Shown here piece by piece: positions 1-6,237 of a stretch of DNA of 6,771 nt; the stretch's first letter is position 1, and each line of letters begins with the position of its first letter. Made by a program: the position numbers and the translations under genes. The DNA comes from Omnitrophica WOR_2 bacterium RIFCSPHIGHO2_01_FULL_52_10 (GTDB lineage: Bacteria > Omnitrophota > Gorgyraeia > Zapsychrales > Zapsychraceae): the NCBI GenBank assembly GCA_001805565.1, contig MHGM01000041.1:1-6771 (forward strand). The letters run 5' to 3'. The notes below the pieces were generated by a model. It saw nothing but the letters and a program-made list of their open reading frames with translations. It was not told where the DNA came from and did not search any database.

Positions 1-414
1 CGGGCCGCGGAGATCCATTCCGACCGTTCGTTATCCCAGCGGCGCGAAGCGCTGGAAGGTTTCAAGAGAGGAAAATACCGCGTGCTCGTTGCCACTGACA
101 TCGCCGCCCGCGGCATCGACGTCAAAGGCATCGAGCTGGTCATCAATTACGACCTTCCGGATGATGTCGAGAATTACGTGCACCGTATCGGGCGCACCGG
201 CCGCGCCGGATGTCCCGGGCACGCGATCTCTTTTGCCACCTCGGACCAAAAAGAGGATGTGGCCAATATTGAGCGGCTTATCAAGGTGTCCTTGCCGATC
301 TCCAGCCATCCGGAGGTGCCCGCGGCGCAATTTTCGCAGGTCCGCGCGCGCGGCGGTTCCTGGACCAACAAAAGATTTTCCCGCCGCGGCGGCGGTGGAT
401 ACCGCAGGCGATAA
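1..414 (+). CDS. DEAD-box ATP-dependent RNA helicase, C-terminal part (5' end outside window)
   Basis: This is the second RecA-like (helicase C) domain of a DEAD-box RNA helicase, an enzyme that unwinds short RNA duplexes with ATP. The reading frame is open from base 1, so the N-terminal domain with the DEAD motif lies upstream. About 137 residues are visible. They include motif V (VATDIAARGIDV, encoded from about base 88), then NYDLP, then motif VI (HRIGRTGRAG, encoded from about base 181). After the fold ends, the protein finishes with a short basic, glycine- and arginine-rich tail (SRRGGGGYRRR), a typical RNA-binding extension. The short tail resembles RhlE-type proteins more than the long DeaD/CsdA type, but the subfamily cannot be fixed from this fragment. 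The stop is 21 nt before the exbB-like start, so co-transcription is possible. Confidence 0.95.
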   Translation, partial: RAAEIHSDRSLSQRREALEGFKRGKYRVLVATDIAARGIDVKGIELVINYDLPDDVENYVHRIGRTGRAGCPGHAISFATSDQKEDVANIERLIKVSLPISSHPEVPAAQFSQVRARGGSWTNKRFSRRGGGGYRRR

Positions 415-435
415 ATAAGGAAAGGCCGCAGGTTC

Positions 436-1092
436 ATGATAACTCAAAAATTATTATCGATATCCTTGCTGGGAACGGAATGGATCCTTTATCTTTTGGT
501 CCTGCTTTCCGTGCTTTCCTGGGCGATCATTGGCGAGAGGTTCTATTTTCTTAAGAAAAAACAAGGGAATATGGACGCGCTGACTAGGAAAATGGAAAAA
601 TTTTTGCACGATGGGAAATGGGAAGAACTTATCGCATTGTTGGAAAAAGACCATTCTTCTTCGGCCGACGTGGGCCGTCGGATCATAAGTTACGCCCTTA
701 AAAATGGAGATGCTGTCGAAGATTATTTATCGGTTGTTTTGTCGCAAGAAAAGCTGCGGCTGGAAAGCCGCACGGCATTTTTAGGGACCGTTGTCAGCAT
801 CGCCCCGTTCCTCGGGCTCTTGGGCACCGTCCTGGGGATCATCAACGCTTTTCACGGACTTTCCTTGAGCAAACAGGGCGAGAACATGGTCATGGCCGGG
901 ATCTCTGAGGCGCTGGTGGCGACCGCGCTGGGATTATTCATCGCCATACCGGCCGCCGCGGCGTACAATTATTTTGTCCGGGCAATCAAGAAGATCGTTA
1001 TATCCTCCGAAAATTTTGCCCAGTTCCTGCTCATTTCTTTTCCCAGAAAAGAAGAAAGAGGCGCTCATGTCTTTGCGGCACAGGGCAAGTGA
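436..1092 (+). CDS. exbB: MotA/TolQ/ExbB-family proton channel protein
   Basis: This 218-residue inner-membrane protein belongs to the ExbB/TolQ family. These proteins form the pentameric proton channel that, with ExbD/TolR, converts proton motive force into mechanical work at the outer membrane. Three membrane segments are visible: about residues 16-33, followed by the family sequence WAIIGERFYFL; about 115-138, containing the signature GLLGTVLGIINAF (127-139); and about 157-180, with GISEALVATALGLFIAIPA. E158 and T163 match the channel-lining Glu and Thr of E. coli ExbB (E176, T181). A charged cytoplasmic region (about 40-110) separates segments 1 and 2, as expected. The start is supported by AAGGAAAGG about 10 nt upstream. 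The 3' end overlaps the ExbD-like gene by 26 nt. ExbB, TolQ and related gliding or biopolymer-transport roles cannot be separated by sequence alone, and no tonB, tolA, tolB or pal gene is nearby. Confidence 0.93.
   Translation: MITQKLLSISLLGTEWILYLLVLLSVLSWAIIGERFYFLKKKQGNMDALTRKMEKFLHDGKWEELIALLEKDHSSSADVGRRIISYALKNGDAVEDYLSVVLSQEKLRLESRTAFLGTVVSIAPFLGLLGTVLGIINAFHGLSLSKQGENMVMAGISEALVATALGLFIAIPAAAAYNYFVRAIKKIVISSENFAQFLLISFPRKEERGAHVFAAQGK
1055..1061 (+). promoter_or_regulatory. Ribosome-binding site of the ExbD-like gene
   Basis: AAAGAGG lies 5 nt before the ATG at 1067, inside the end of the exbB-like gene. It decides the start of the ExbD-like gene. The frame is open further upstream, but that extension would only re-read exbB sequence, and the ExbD family begins close to this ATG. 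Confidence 0.7.
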
Positions 1093-1483
1093 AGAAGACG
1101 AGATCCTCGCGCAGATCAACGTCATCCCCTTGGTCGATGTCAGCCTGGTGTTGCTCATTATTTTTATCGTGACGGTCAGCCATATCCTGACGCCTTCGAT
1201 AAGGATCAACCTTCCCCAATCCACCCGCGCCAGCAGCATGTCGGGGATGGAAACCATCGATATCGTCATTTCCAATGAAGGGATCATTTATCTTAACGAT
1301 GAGATTGTTACGATGAAAGAGCTGGAGCAGAAGGTGGCTGTTTTGCATAAAGAAAATCCCGAGGAAACCGTTGTCATCAGCGTCGACAAAGCGACCTATT
1401 TTCAGCGGGTCATCGACGCGCTGGACCTGCTGAACGGGCTGGGCATAGCCAAGCTGGATATTCGGACGGTCAAAGGAAATTAA
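1067..1483 (+). CDS. exbD: ExbD/TolR-family biopolymer transport protein
   Basis: This 138-residue protein is the partner of the channel protein encoded just upstream. It has a short cytoplasmic N-terminus (MSLRHRASEEDE), one membrane segment (about residues 20-40) and a periplasmic domain (about 45-138). The diagnostic sequence INVIPLVDVSLVLLIIFIV contains D24, the equivalent of the essential proton-carrying Asp25 of E. coli ExbD. The periplasmic part shows the usual pattern: a strand (IDIVISNEGIIYLNDEIV), a helix (MKELEQKVAVL), VVISVDK, and a final helix and strand (VIDALDLLNGLGIAKLDIRT). Length is normal for the family. The start is set by AAAGAGG 5 nt upstream. The 26-nt overlap with the preceding gene points to translational coupling and co-expression. 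Whether it serves TonB-dependent uptake, a Tol-Pal-like task or another function is open. Confidence 0.93.
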   Translation: MSLRHRASEEDEILAQINVIPLVDVSLVLLIIFIVTVSHILTPSIRINLPQSTRASSMSGMETIDIVISNEGIIYLNDEIVTMKELEQKVAVLHKENPEETVVISVDKATYFQRVIDALDLLNGLGIAKLDIRTVKGN

Positions 1484-1545
1484 AGTCAGTGTCTGATTCA
1501 GGGCATTCTGGAAGATTTGTTCATCGGTAACCTGCTTTAACCAAA

Positions 1546-1589
1546 ATTCACCGGAAGTTCACAGACCCTTCACAAATAGCTCACTTTAT
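1546..1589 (+). promoter_or_regulatory. Probable Pho box: four 11-bp tandem repeats with TTCAC core
   Basis: Four tandem 11-bp units lie upstream of the polyphosphate genes. The core TCAC recurs at 1548, 1559, 1570 and 1581, exactly 11 bp apart. The six-base cores are TTCACC, TTCACA, TTCACA and CTCACT. Direct repeats on one DNA face with an 11-bp period are the established architecture of binding sites for PhoB/PhoP-type response regulators; TTCACA fits the Bacillus PhoP half-site TT(A/C/T)ACA, and the 11-bp period is shared with the E. coli Pho box. The array ends immediately before AT-rich -10-like sequence, where an activator replacing the -35 contact would sit. Regulation by phosphate starvation is inferred from the repeats plus the downstream ppx-like, ppk1 and CHAD genes; no regulator gene is in the window. 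Confidence 0.7.
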
Positions 1590-1602
1590 ACTACTATATA
1601 TA
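1587..1602 (+). promoter_or_regulatory. Candidate -10 region of the polyphosphate operon promoter
   Basis: This AT-rich stretch follows the repeat array and contains several overlapping -10-like hexamers: TATACT (1587-1592), TACTAT (1592-1597) and TATATA (1597-1602). TTCACA at 1569-1574 lies 17 bp upstream of TACTAT and could act as a poor -35, but activation through the repeats is more likely. Which hexamer is used cannot be decided by eye. The start codon is 30-45 bp downstream. Confidence 0.45.
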
Positions 1603-1632
1603 TCTGATGATCCCTTCCAAAGGAGTGCGTCA

Positions 1633-3171
1633 ATGCGTGCCGCGGTTATCGACATCGGGTCCAATTCCACCAAACTGGTCATCGGGGAAAAAGCCGGGGA
1701 TGACATCAAGATCCTGGAATCCCTGAAAAATGTGGTCGCCATCGGCCAGAACACCTTTTATAAGGGACGAATTTCCCAGGAGATCTTCAACGAGATCATC
1801 CATGTCCTGGAAAAGTATAAAACGCTGATCAAGCAGTACGAGGTCACGGAAACGAAAGTGATCGCGACAACCGCGGTGCGCGAAGCCGAGAACCGGGACA
1901 TCTTCCTGGACACGGTTGAGCGCAAAACGGGCTTCAAGATCGAGGTCCTGAATGTCGGTGACGTCGTTTATTTCATCGACGCTTTCCTGTCTTATAAACT
2001 CAAGAAAAAATATCCCATCAACGAAAAGAACCTGCTGATCGCCGAGATCGGCGCCGGGAGCCTGGATATATCCATCCTGGAAAAAGGCTTTACGCTCTTT
2101 AATTTCGGGATCCCCATCGGGACGCTGCGCCTCAAACAGTTCAAGAACATGGTGGAAGGGAGCCAAAGGGAAGTCTACGAGGCGCTGGAGGAGTATGTCG
2201 AGAACGAGGTTACCAACCTCAAAAGAAGCATCCCCGCCATCAAGCTCGATGACATCCTGCTCATTGACGAAAGCTATTCCGCGGCACTGCCGCAAATTTT
2301 GCCCAACCTCAAACGCGAGGAGGAATTCTTTCCGCTGCAATTCCGGGAATCCAGAAAGTTACTGGCCCGCGTGATGCGCAGCGGCCCTGATGAACTTGCC
2401 GGGAAAAATAATGTTCCGCCCGATATCGCCGACACGATTGATTGTTACGCTCTGGTCGTCAACAAACTGTTCAAACTGATCAAGAAACGCTCCATTTTTC
2501 TGCTGGAGACGTCTTTGTCCGAAGCGCTGTTGGCCAACACGATCTTCGGGTTCGATCTGGCGGAAAAATATAACAAGACCAACCAGCTGGTTTCCGTGGC
2601 CAAATTTATCTGTTCTTTGTACGGGTCGGACCTCAAACACGCCAGGCAGGTCGCCAGCCTGGCCGAACAATTGTTCAATCAGATGAAAGGCGTTTTAGGA
2701 CTCCAGGACAACGACCTTTTGTATCTTTTGCTGGCGGCGTATCTGCATAATATCGGCATGTTCATCAACAACCGTTCCCACCACAAGCACACGGAGTATA
2801 TTATTAACTCCTTGAGCTTTTTCCGGCTCTCCCCGCAGGAGATTAAATGCATCGCCTGTATCGCGCGTTATCACCGCAAGGCCCACCCGCAAAAGACGCA
2901 CTATTTTTACGGCGGTCTGCCGTTAAACGAGCAGCTACTGGTCCAGAAACTGGCCTCGATCCTGCGGGTCGCTAACGCGCTCGACAGCGCGCACAAGCAG
3001 AAGGTGAAGAAGCTGGAAATCCAGGCGAATCCAGGCGGCGGATTGACGCTGGTCGTTTATTCAAACGATAATTTCGCCCTCGAGAAGATCTCTTTCAAGG
3101 ACCGCAAGCAGCTCTTTGAGGAGATCTCCGGCAGCCAGCTCAATCTGCTGGTCAAAAAGCAGCCGGCATGA
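1633..3171 (+). CDS. Ppx/GppA-family protein with C-terminal HD-type domain; active site appears degenerate
   Basis: This 512-residue protein belongs to the exopolyphosphatase / guanosine pentaphosphatase family (actin-like ASKHA fold). The N-terminal domain has the first phosphate loop DIGSNSTKL (7-15), ATTAVREAENR (78-88) and a second glycine loop AEIGAGSLDIS (137-147; usual form DIGGGSTEL). The C-terminal part (about 320-512) is an HD-type helical domain of the kind seen in long Ppx proteins, with H336, H372, HHKH (383-386) and ARYHRK (411-416). Two key motifs are altered. The family's SGxEEA segment carrying the catalytic Glu (E121 of E. coli PPX) reads NVGDVV (107-112), and the HD pair reads HN (372-373). 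Polyphosphate hydrolysis may therefore be weak or lost, and binding or sensing of polyP or (p)ppGpp is an alternative. The start has a strong AAAGGAG 7 nt upstream (1619-1625). It is the first gene of the polyphosphate operon, behind the Pho-box-like repeats. Family membership is certain; activity is not. Confidence 0.92.
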   Translation: MRAAVIDIGSNSTKLVIGEKAGDDIKILESLKNVVAIGQNTFYKGRISQEIFNEIIHVLEKYKTLIKQYEVTETKVIATTAVREAENRDIFLDTVERKTGFKIEVLNVGDVVYFIDAFLSYKLKKKYPINEKNLLIAEIGAGSLDISILEKGFTLFNFGIPIGTLRLKQFKNMVEGSQREVYEALEEYVENEVTNLKRSIPAIKLDDILLIDESYSAALPQILPNLKREEEFFPLQFRESRKLLARVMRSGPDELAGKNNVPPDIADTIDCYALVVNKLFKLIKKRSIFLLETSLSEALLANTIFGFDLAEKYNKTNQLVSVAKFICSLYGSDLKHARQVASLAEQLFNQMKGVLGLQDNDLLYLLLAAYLHNIGMFINNRSHHKHTEYIINSLSFFRLSPQEIKCIACIARYHRKAHPQKTHYFYGGLPLNEQLLVQKLASILRVANALDSAHKQKVKKLEIQANPGGGLTLVVYSNDNFALEKISFKDRKQLFEEISGSQLNLLVKKQPA

Positions 3172-3175
3172 ACCG

Positions 3176-5206
3176 ATGAAAAAAGAATTCCCGGAAAAAG
3201 AAAAATTTATCCCGCGGGATATCAGCTGGCTGATGTTCAACCAGAGGGTCTTGAACGAGGCCCTTGACCATGATAACCCCCTGCTGGAACGTTTGAGGTT
3301 TCTCGCCATTTTTGTCAATAATCTGGATGAATTTTATATGGTGCGCGTGGCGGCTTTGCTGAATTTAAAAAATTCGGACATCAACAAGCCGGACCATTTA
3401 GGCTATTATCCCCAGGAACTCCTGGAACAGATCGGCAAACAGGCCCGGGAATTGATCAAACAGTTGTATGAGATCTACCGCGGGATCTGCGCCAACGAAC
3501 TGGCCCGGCAGAATATCCGCGTTGAAAACGTTTCCGATCTGCGCAAAGAACAGAAACGGTTCATCCAGGAATATTTTGAAACCAGCCTTTATCCGGTCAT
3601 GACGCCGCTGGGCGTGGACCCGGGGCACCCTTTTCCCGTATTACCGTCGCGGACCATGGCCTTCGCCGTTCATATCAAACGCAAAGCCAACAGCTTTCTG
3701 GCCGTCATTCCGATCCCTAAGAATATTCCCCGCGTCGTACGGATTCCTTCCAGGAAAAACGAATACATTTTTGTCCTGATCGAAGACATCATCCGGGAAA
3801 ACGTACATGTTTTTTTTAAGGGGTACAAGATCAACGGATTTTCTCTGTTCCGCGTGATCCGGGACAGCGAATTGAGCGCGGAAGAGGATTTTACGCCGGA
3901 TCTGCTGAAATTGATCGAGAGCGAAGTAAAAAAAAGGACGCTGGCCAAGCTCGTGTACCTGGAGGTCGGTGAAAAATGCGGTGAGGAACTCCTCGATATG
4001 CTCTGCCAGGGCCTTAACTTCGCCAAGGAAGAAACGGTGCGCATCGGCGGTCACCTGGACCTGACCTGTCTTTTTGAGATGATCCGCAAAGTCGACAAGC
4101 CGGAGTTGTGCTACCGCGGCTATGTCCCGCGCAAACTCGAATTCGATAATATTTTCGACAAAATCAAAAGCGGGGATTTTATTATCCACGTGCCGTATGA
4201 ATCCTTCGAGCCGACGGTCGAGCTGGTGCGCGCGGCCGCCCGGGACGAAAAGGTGCTGGCGATCAAGATGACCCTTTATCGCACCAGCAAGGATTCCGCC
4301 ATCATCAGCGCTTTGAAAGAAGCGGCCGCCAATAAAAAGCAGGTCACGATATTGCTGGAGATCAAGGCGCGGTTCGATGAGGAAAATAATATTAAATGGG
4401 CCAGGGAGCTCGAAACGGCCGGCTGCCACGTGATCTACGGCATCCCGGGATTGAAGGTGCATGCCAAAATGACGCTCATCGTCCGCGAGGAAGAAGGGGC
4501 CATCCAGCGCTACGTTCATTTGTCGACGGGCAATTACAACGAATATACGGCGCGGGTCTACAGCGACATCGGCTATTTTACCAATAACGATGATTTCGCC
4601 AAGGATATCTCGGATATGTTCAACGTTATTACCGGCTATTCCCTGCCGCCGGCCTGGAAGCGGATCGTCAGCGCGCCCAAGGACCTGCGCGAATACATCA
4701 TCGCGCTCATCGACAAGGAGATCCGGTTCCATAAAAAGAACAAGAACGGTCTCATCATCGCCAAGATGAATTCCCTGGAAGATCCCCGCGTCATCGAGAA
4801 ATTGTATGAGGCCTCCAGCGCGGGGGTCAAGGTGCGCCTCATCGTGCGCGGTATTTGCTGCCTTGTCCCCGGCGTCAAGGACCTAAGCGAGAACATCCAT
4901 GTCAAAAGCATCGTGGGCCGGTTCCTGGAGCATACGCGGATTTTTACCTTTAATAACAACGCCAGCCCGCGCGTTTTTCTTTCCTCGGCGGACTGGATGA
5001 AACGCAATTTCGACCGGCGCATCGAACTGCTTTTTGAGATCCACAAGGAGGAAATCAAATCGCATTTGAAGGAGATCCTGGAATTGCACTGGAAAGACAA
5101 TGCCAAATCCTGGGAATTGACGCAAGAGAGGGCCTACAAAAAGATCAAGGCCAAGGACGAGCCGTTCAATTGCCAGGAGTATTTGATCAAGCGCCACGGG
5201 GGCTAG
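3176..5206 (+). CDS. ppk1: Polyphosphate kinase 1 (PPK1)
   Basis: PPK1 reversibly transfers the terminal phosphate of ATP to a growing inorganic polyphosphate chain and is usually membrane-associated. The 676-residue protein is full length (E. coli 688). The N-terminal domain shows RDISWLMFNQRVLNEA (14-29) and NNLDEFYMVR (48-57), with N49 at the ATP-binding Asn position. The head domain follows, then the two phospholipase-D-like catalytic domains. All key residues of E. coli PPK are present at a constant offset of -6: R369 and R399 (R375, R405; magnesium/phosphate site), H429 in KVHAKM (autophosphorylated H435), H448 in YVHLSTGNYN (H454) and H586 in GRFLEHTRI (H592). RGICCLVPG and ADWMKRNFDRRIELL are also intact, so it should be active. 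The ATG at 3176 is chosen because the family begins here; it lies 4 nt after the ppx-like stop and has no clear Shine-Dalgarno sequence, suggesting translational coupling. A TTG 60 nt upstream would overlap the preceding gene and adds nothing conserved. Confidence 0.98.
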   Translation: MKKEFPEKEKFIPRDISWLMFNQRVLNEALDHDNPLLERLRFLAIFVNNLDEFYMVRVAALLNLKNSDINKPDHLGYYPQELLEQIGKQARELIKQLYEIYRGICANELARQNIRVENVSDLRKEQKRFIQEYFETSLYPVMTPLGVDPGHPFPVLPSRTMAFAVHIKRKANSFLAVIPIPKNIPRVVRIPSRKNEYIFVLIEDIIRENVHVFFKGYKINGFSLFRVIRDSELSAEEDFTPDLLKLIESEVKKRTLAKLVYLEVGEKCGEELLDMLCQGLNFAKEETVRIGGHLDLTCLFEMIRKVDKPELCYRGYVPRKLEFDNIFDKIKSGDFIIHVPYESFEPTVELVRAAARDEKVLAIKMTLYRTSKDSAIISALKEAAANKKQVTILLEIKARFDEENNIKWARELETAGCHVIYGIPGLKVHAKMTLIVREEEGAIQRYVHLSTGNYNEYTARVYSDIGYFTNNDDFAKDISDMFNVITGYSLPPAWKRIVSAPKDLREYIIALIDKEIRFHKKNKNGLIIAKMNSLEDPRVIEKLYEASSAGVKVRLIVRGICCLVPGVKDLSENIHVKSIVGRFLEHTRIFTFNNNASPRVFLSSADWMKRNFDRRIELLFEIHKEEIKSHLKEILELHWKDNAKSWELTQERAYKKIKAKDEPFNCQEYLIKRHGG

Positions 5207-5303
5207 TGGTTCGACCCCGCCTCTTGCATTCTGCAAGAATGCCGCGGGGCTCATCACTAGTCTTGAGCTACCTGCTGAAAAAACTAAGTTGTCGAAGGAC
5301 TAG
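5203..5303 (+). repeat. Composite palindromic (REP-like) element between ppk1 and the CHAD gene
   Basis: The spacer between ppk1 and the CHAD gene is almost wholly palindromic. Imperfect 13-bp arms bound it: 5203-5215 against 5291-5303, 11 of 13 complementary. Inside, CTAGTG (5203-5208) pairs with CACTAG (5255-5260), CCCCGC (5215-5220) with GCGGGG (5244-5249), and GCATTC (5226-5231) with GAATGC (5237-5242). This forms a long three-step hairpin. The middle arm can instead pair downstream: CTAGTC (5257-5262) with GACTAG (5298-5303). The second half carries CTTGAGC and TTGTCGAAGG, which I recall as halves of an intergenic repeat found in many metagenome-assembled genomes; that is memory, not a search. 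The element starts in the last codons of ppk1 and ends 1 nt before the CHAD start codon. No T-run follows the stems, so it does not look like an intrinsic terminator. Confidence 0.7.
5294..5299 (+). promoter_or_regulatory. Ribosome-binding site of the CHAD gene, inside a repeat arm
   Basis: GAAGGA lies 5 nt before the ATG at 5305 and decides that start. The same bases belong to the 3' arm of the palindromic element, so pairing with 5203-5215 would partly occlude the site. Confidence 0.65.
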
Positions 5304-5304
5304 G

Positions 5305-6222
5305 ATGCATTACCTCGGTTACGCGAAAAAAGACATCGAAATCTACCTGAAAAATATCCAGCGCCATTACCAGAGCTTGCGTGGCGGCGTTTTCGGGAAA
5401 GGAACTCCGCGGGCAGCGGCCGGGCACCTGCACCAGATTCGCGTCAACGCGCGCCGGCTGTGCAACGCCCTCTCCATCCACAAGAACCTTTTTACCGCAC
5501 AGCAATCGAAACAATGGGATAAAAGCATCCGTCGTGCGGTGGAGGCGTCATCACCGGCGCGCGACCTGGATGTTTATATACATTTTCTTAACCTATACGC
5601 CAGAAAAACAAAAGGTATTCCCGAGCGCCGGGTACTTGTTTCCTTTATTGTCGCGCTTAAGAAAAAGCGCAAGAAACTACAACTGCGGATCATCCGCGCT
5701 CTGGATGATTTCAGCCAGCGGAATACGCTCGGAGACATCACCCGGAGCCTGCGTCACCCGCCTGTTGGAAAAAAGGACAACGATCCCCGAAAGATTTATA
5801 AGGTCGCGAGGAAAAAGCTGTTACGCCGGGTCAAAGAGTTGATGGTATTTGAGCCTTTTGTTTACCAGCCGCGCCGGGTCCGGGAACTGCATCAGATGAG
5901 GATCGCCGCCAAGCATCTGCGCTATACCCTCGAAGGGTTCACGCTCCTTTACGGCCCGCGGCTGCCTTTGTTCATCGAGCGCGTCGTGTCGTTCCACCGG
6001 CAGCTGGGCGACATCCATGATTACGACGTATGGACAGAGCACCCCGCGCAATACGCGCGCGTTAACTCCAGAAGCCGGCACGAGGAGGCTGTTTTGGACA
6101 AGGTCAAGCGCCGTTGTTTTGACCTGCGCCGAAAGACCTACAACAGTTTCGTCCAGAACTGGGCGGGGGCACGTGAGAAGAATTTTTTTGAAGATCTGAT
6201 GGAATATGTCTATGCCCATTGA
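5305..6222 (+). CDS. CHAD-domain protein, probable polyphosphate-binding protein
   Basis: CHAD (conserved histidine alpha-helical domain) proteins are helical bundles with a basic surface that binds inorganic polyphosphate, and they often sit beside polyP genes. This 305-residue protein is essentially one complete CHAD domain with both halves: HLHQIRVNARRLCNAL (H43) and ARDLDVYI (R86, D87) in the first, then ELHQMRIAAKHLRYTLE (H196) and LGDIHDYDVW (D236, D239) in the second. It is very rich in Lys and Arg, as expected for a polyanion ligand. No signal peptide, membrane segment or fused CYTH domain is visible, so it is probably cytoplasmic and may localise to polyP granules. The start at 5305 is supported by GAAGGA 5 nt upstream. 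The frame stays open back to 5170, but that stretch runs through the palindromic repeat and the end of ppk1 and is not protein-like. The gene lies 98 nt after ppk1 and 15 nt before the ROK gene. Confidence 0.93.
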   Translation: MHYLGYAKKDIEIYLKNIQRHYQSLRGGVFGKGTPRAAAGHLHQIRVNARRLCNALSIHKNLFTAQQSKQWDKSIRRAVEASSPARDLDVYIHFLNLYARKTKGIPERRVLVSFIVALKKKRKKLQLRIIRALDDFSQRNTLGDITRSLRHPPVGKKDNDPRKIYKVARKKLLRRVKELMVFEPFVYQPRRVRELHQMRIAAKHLRYTLEGFTLLYGPRLPLFIERVVSFHRQLGDIHDYDVWTEHPAQYARVNSRSRHEEAVLDKVKRRCFDLRRKTYNSFVQNWAGAREKNFFEDLMEYVYAH

Positions 6223-6237
6223 TGAGAATAAATAGAA

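Noticed and set aside
974..1066. Longer version of the ExbD-like protein starting inside exbB
   Set aside because: The extra residues are an out-of-frame reading of exbB; ExbD proteins have a short N-terminus before the membrane helix, and AAAGAGG precedes the ATG at 1067.
1484..1545. Possible terminator after the ExbD-like gene
   Set aside because: I found no convincing stem followed by T residues in this stretch; only short, weak complementarities are present.
3116..3175. Upstream TTG start for ppk1 giving 20 extra residues
   Set aside because: It lies wholly within the coding end of the ppx-like gene and its stop, has no family similarity, and PPK1 proteins normally begin close to the RDISWLMFN motif encoded after 3176.
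3641..4732. Long antisense open frame (363 codons) opposite ppk1
   Set aside because: It mirrors the highly conserved catalytic region of PPK1, has no recognisable domain, and is a common by-product of codon bias on the coding strand. The same applies to antisense frames at 1630-2340 and 5821-6549.
5215..5249. GC-rich hairpin after ppk1 as an intrinsic terminator
   Set aside because: The stem is strong, but no run of T follows it; the next bases are CTCATCACTAG. The repeat-element reading explains it better.
5170..5304. N-terminal extension of the CHAD protein from an upstream TTG start
   Set aside because: It overlaps the end of ppk1 by 37 nt and then translates the palindromic repeat; nothing in it resembles CHAD proteins, and a good ribosome-binding site sits before the ATG at 5305.
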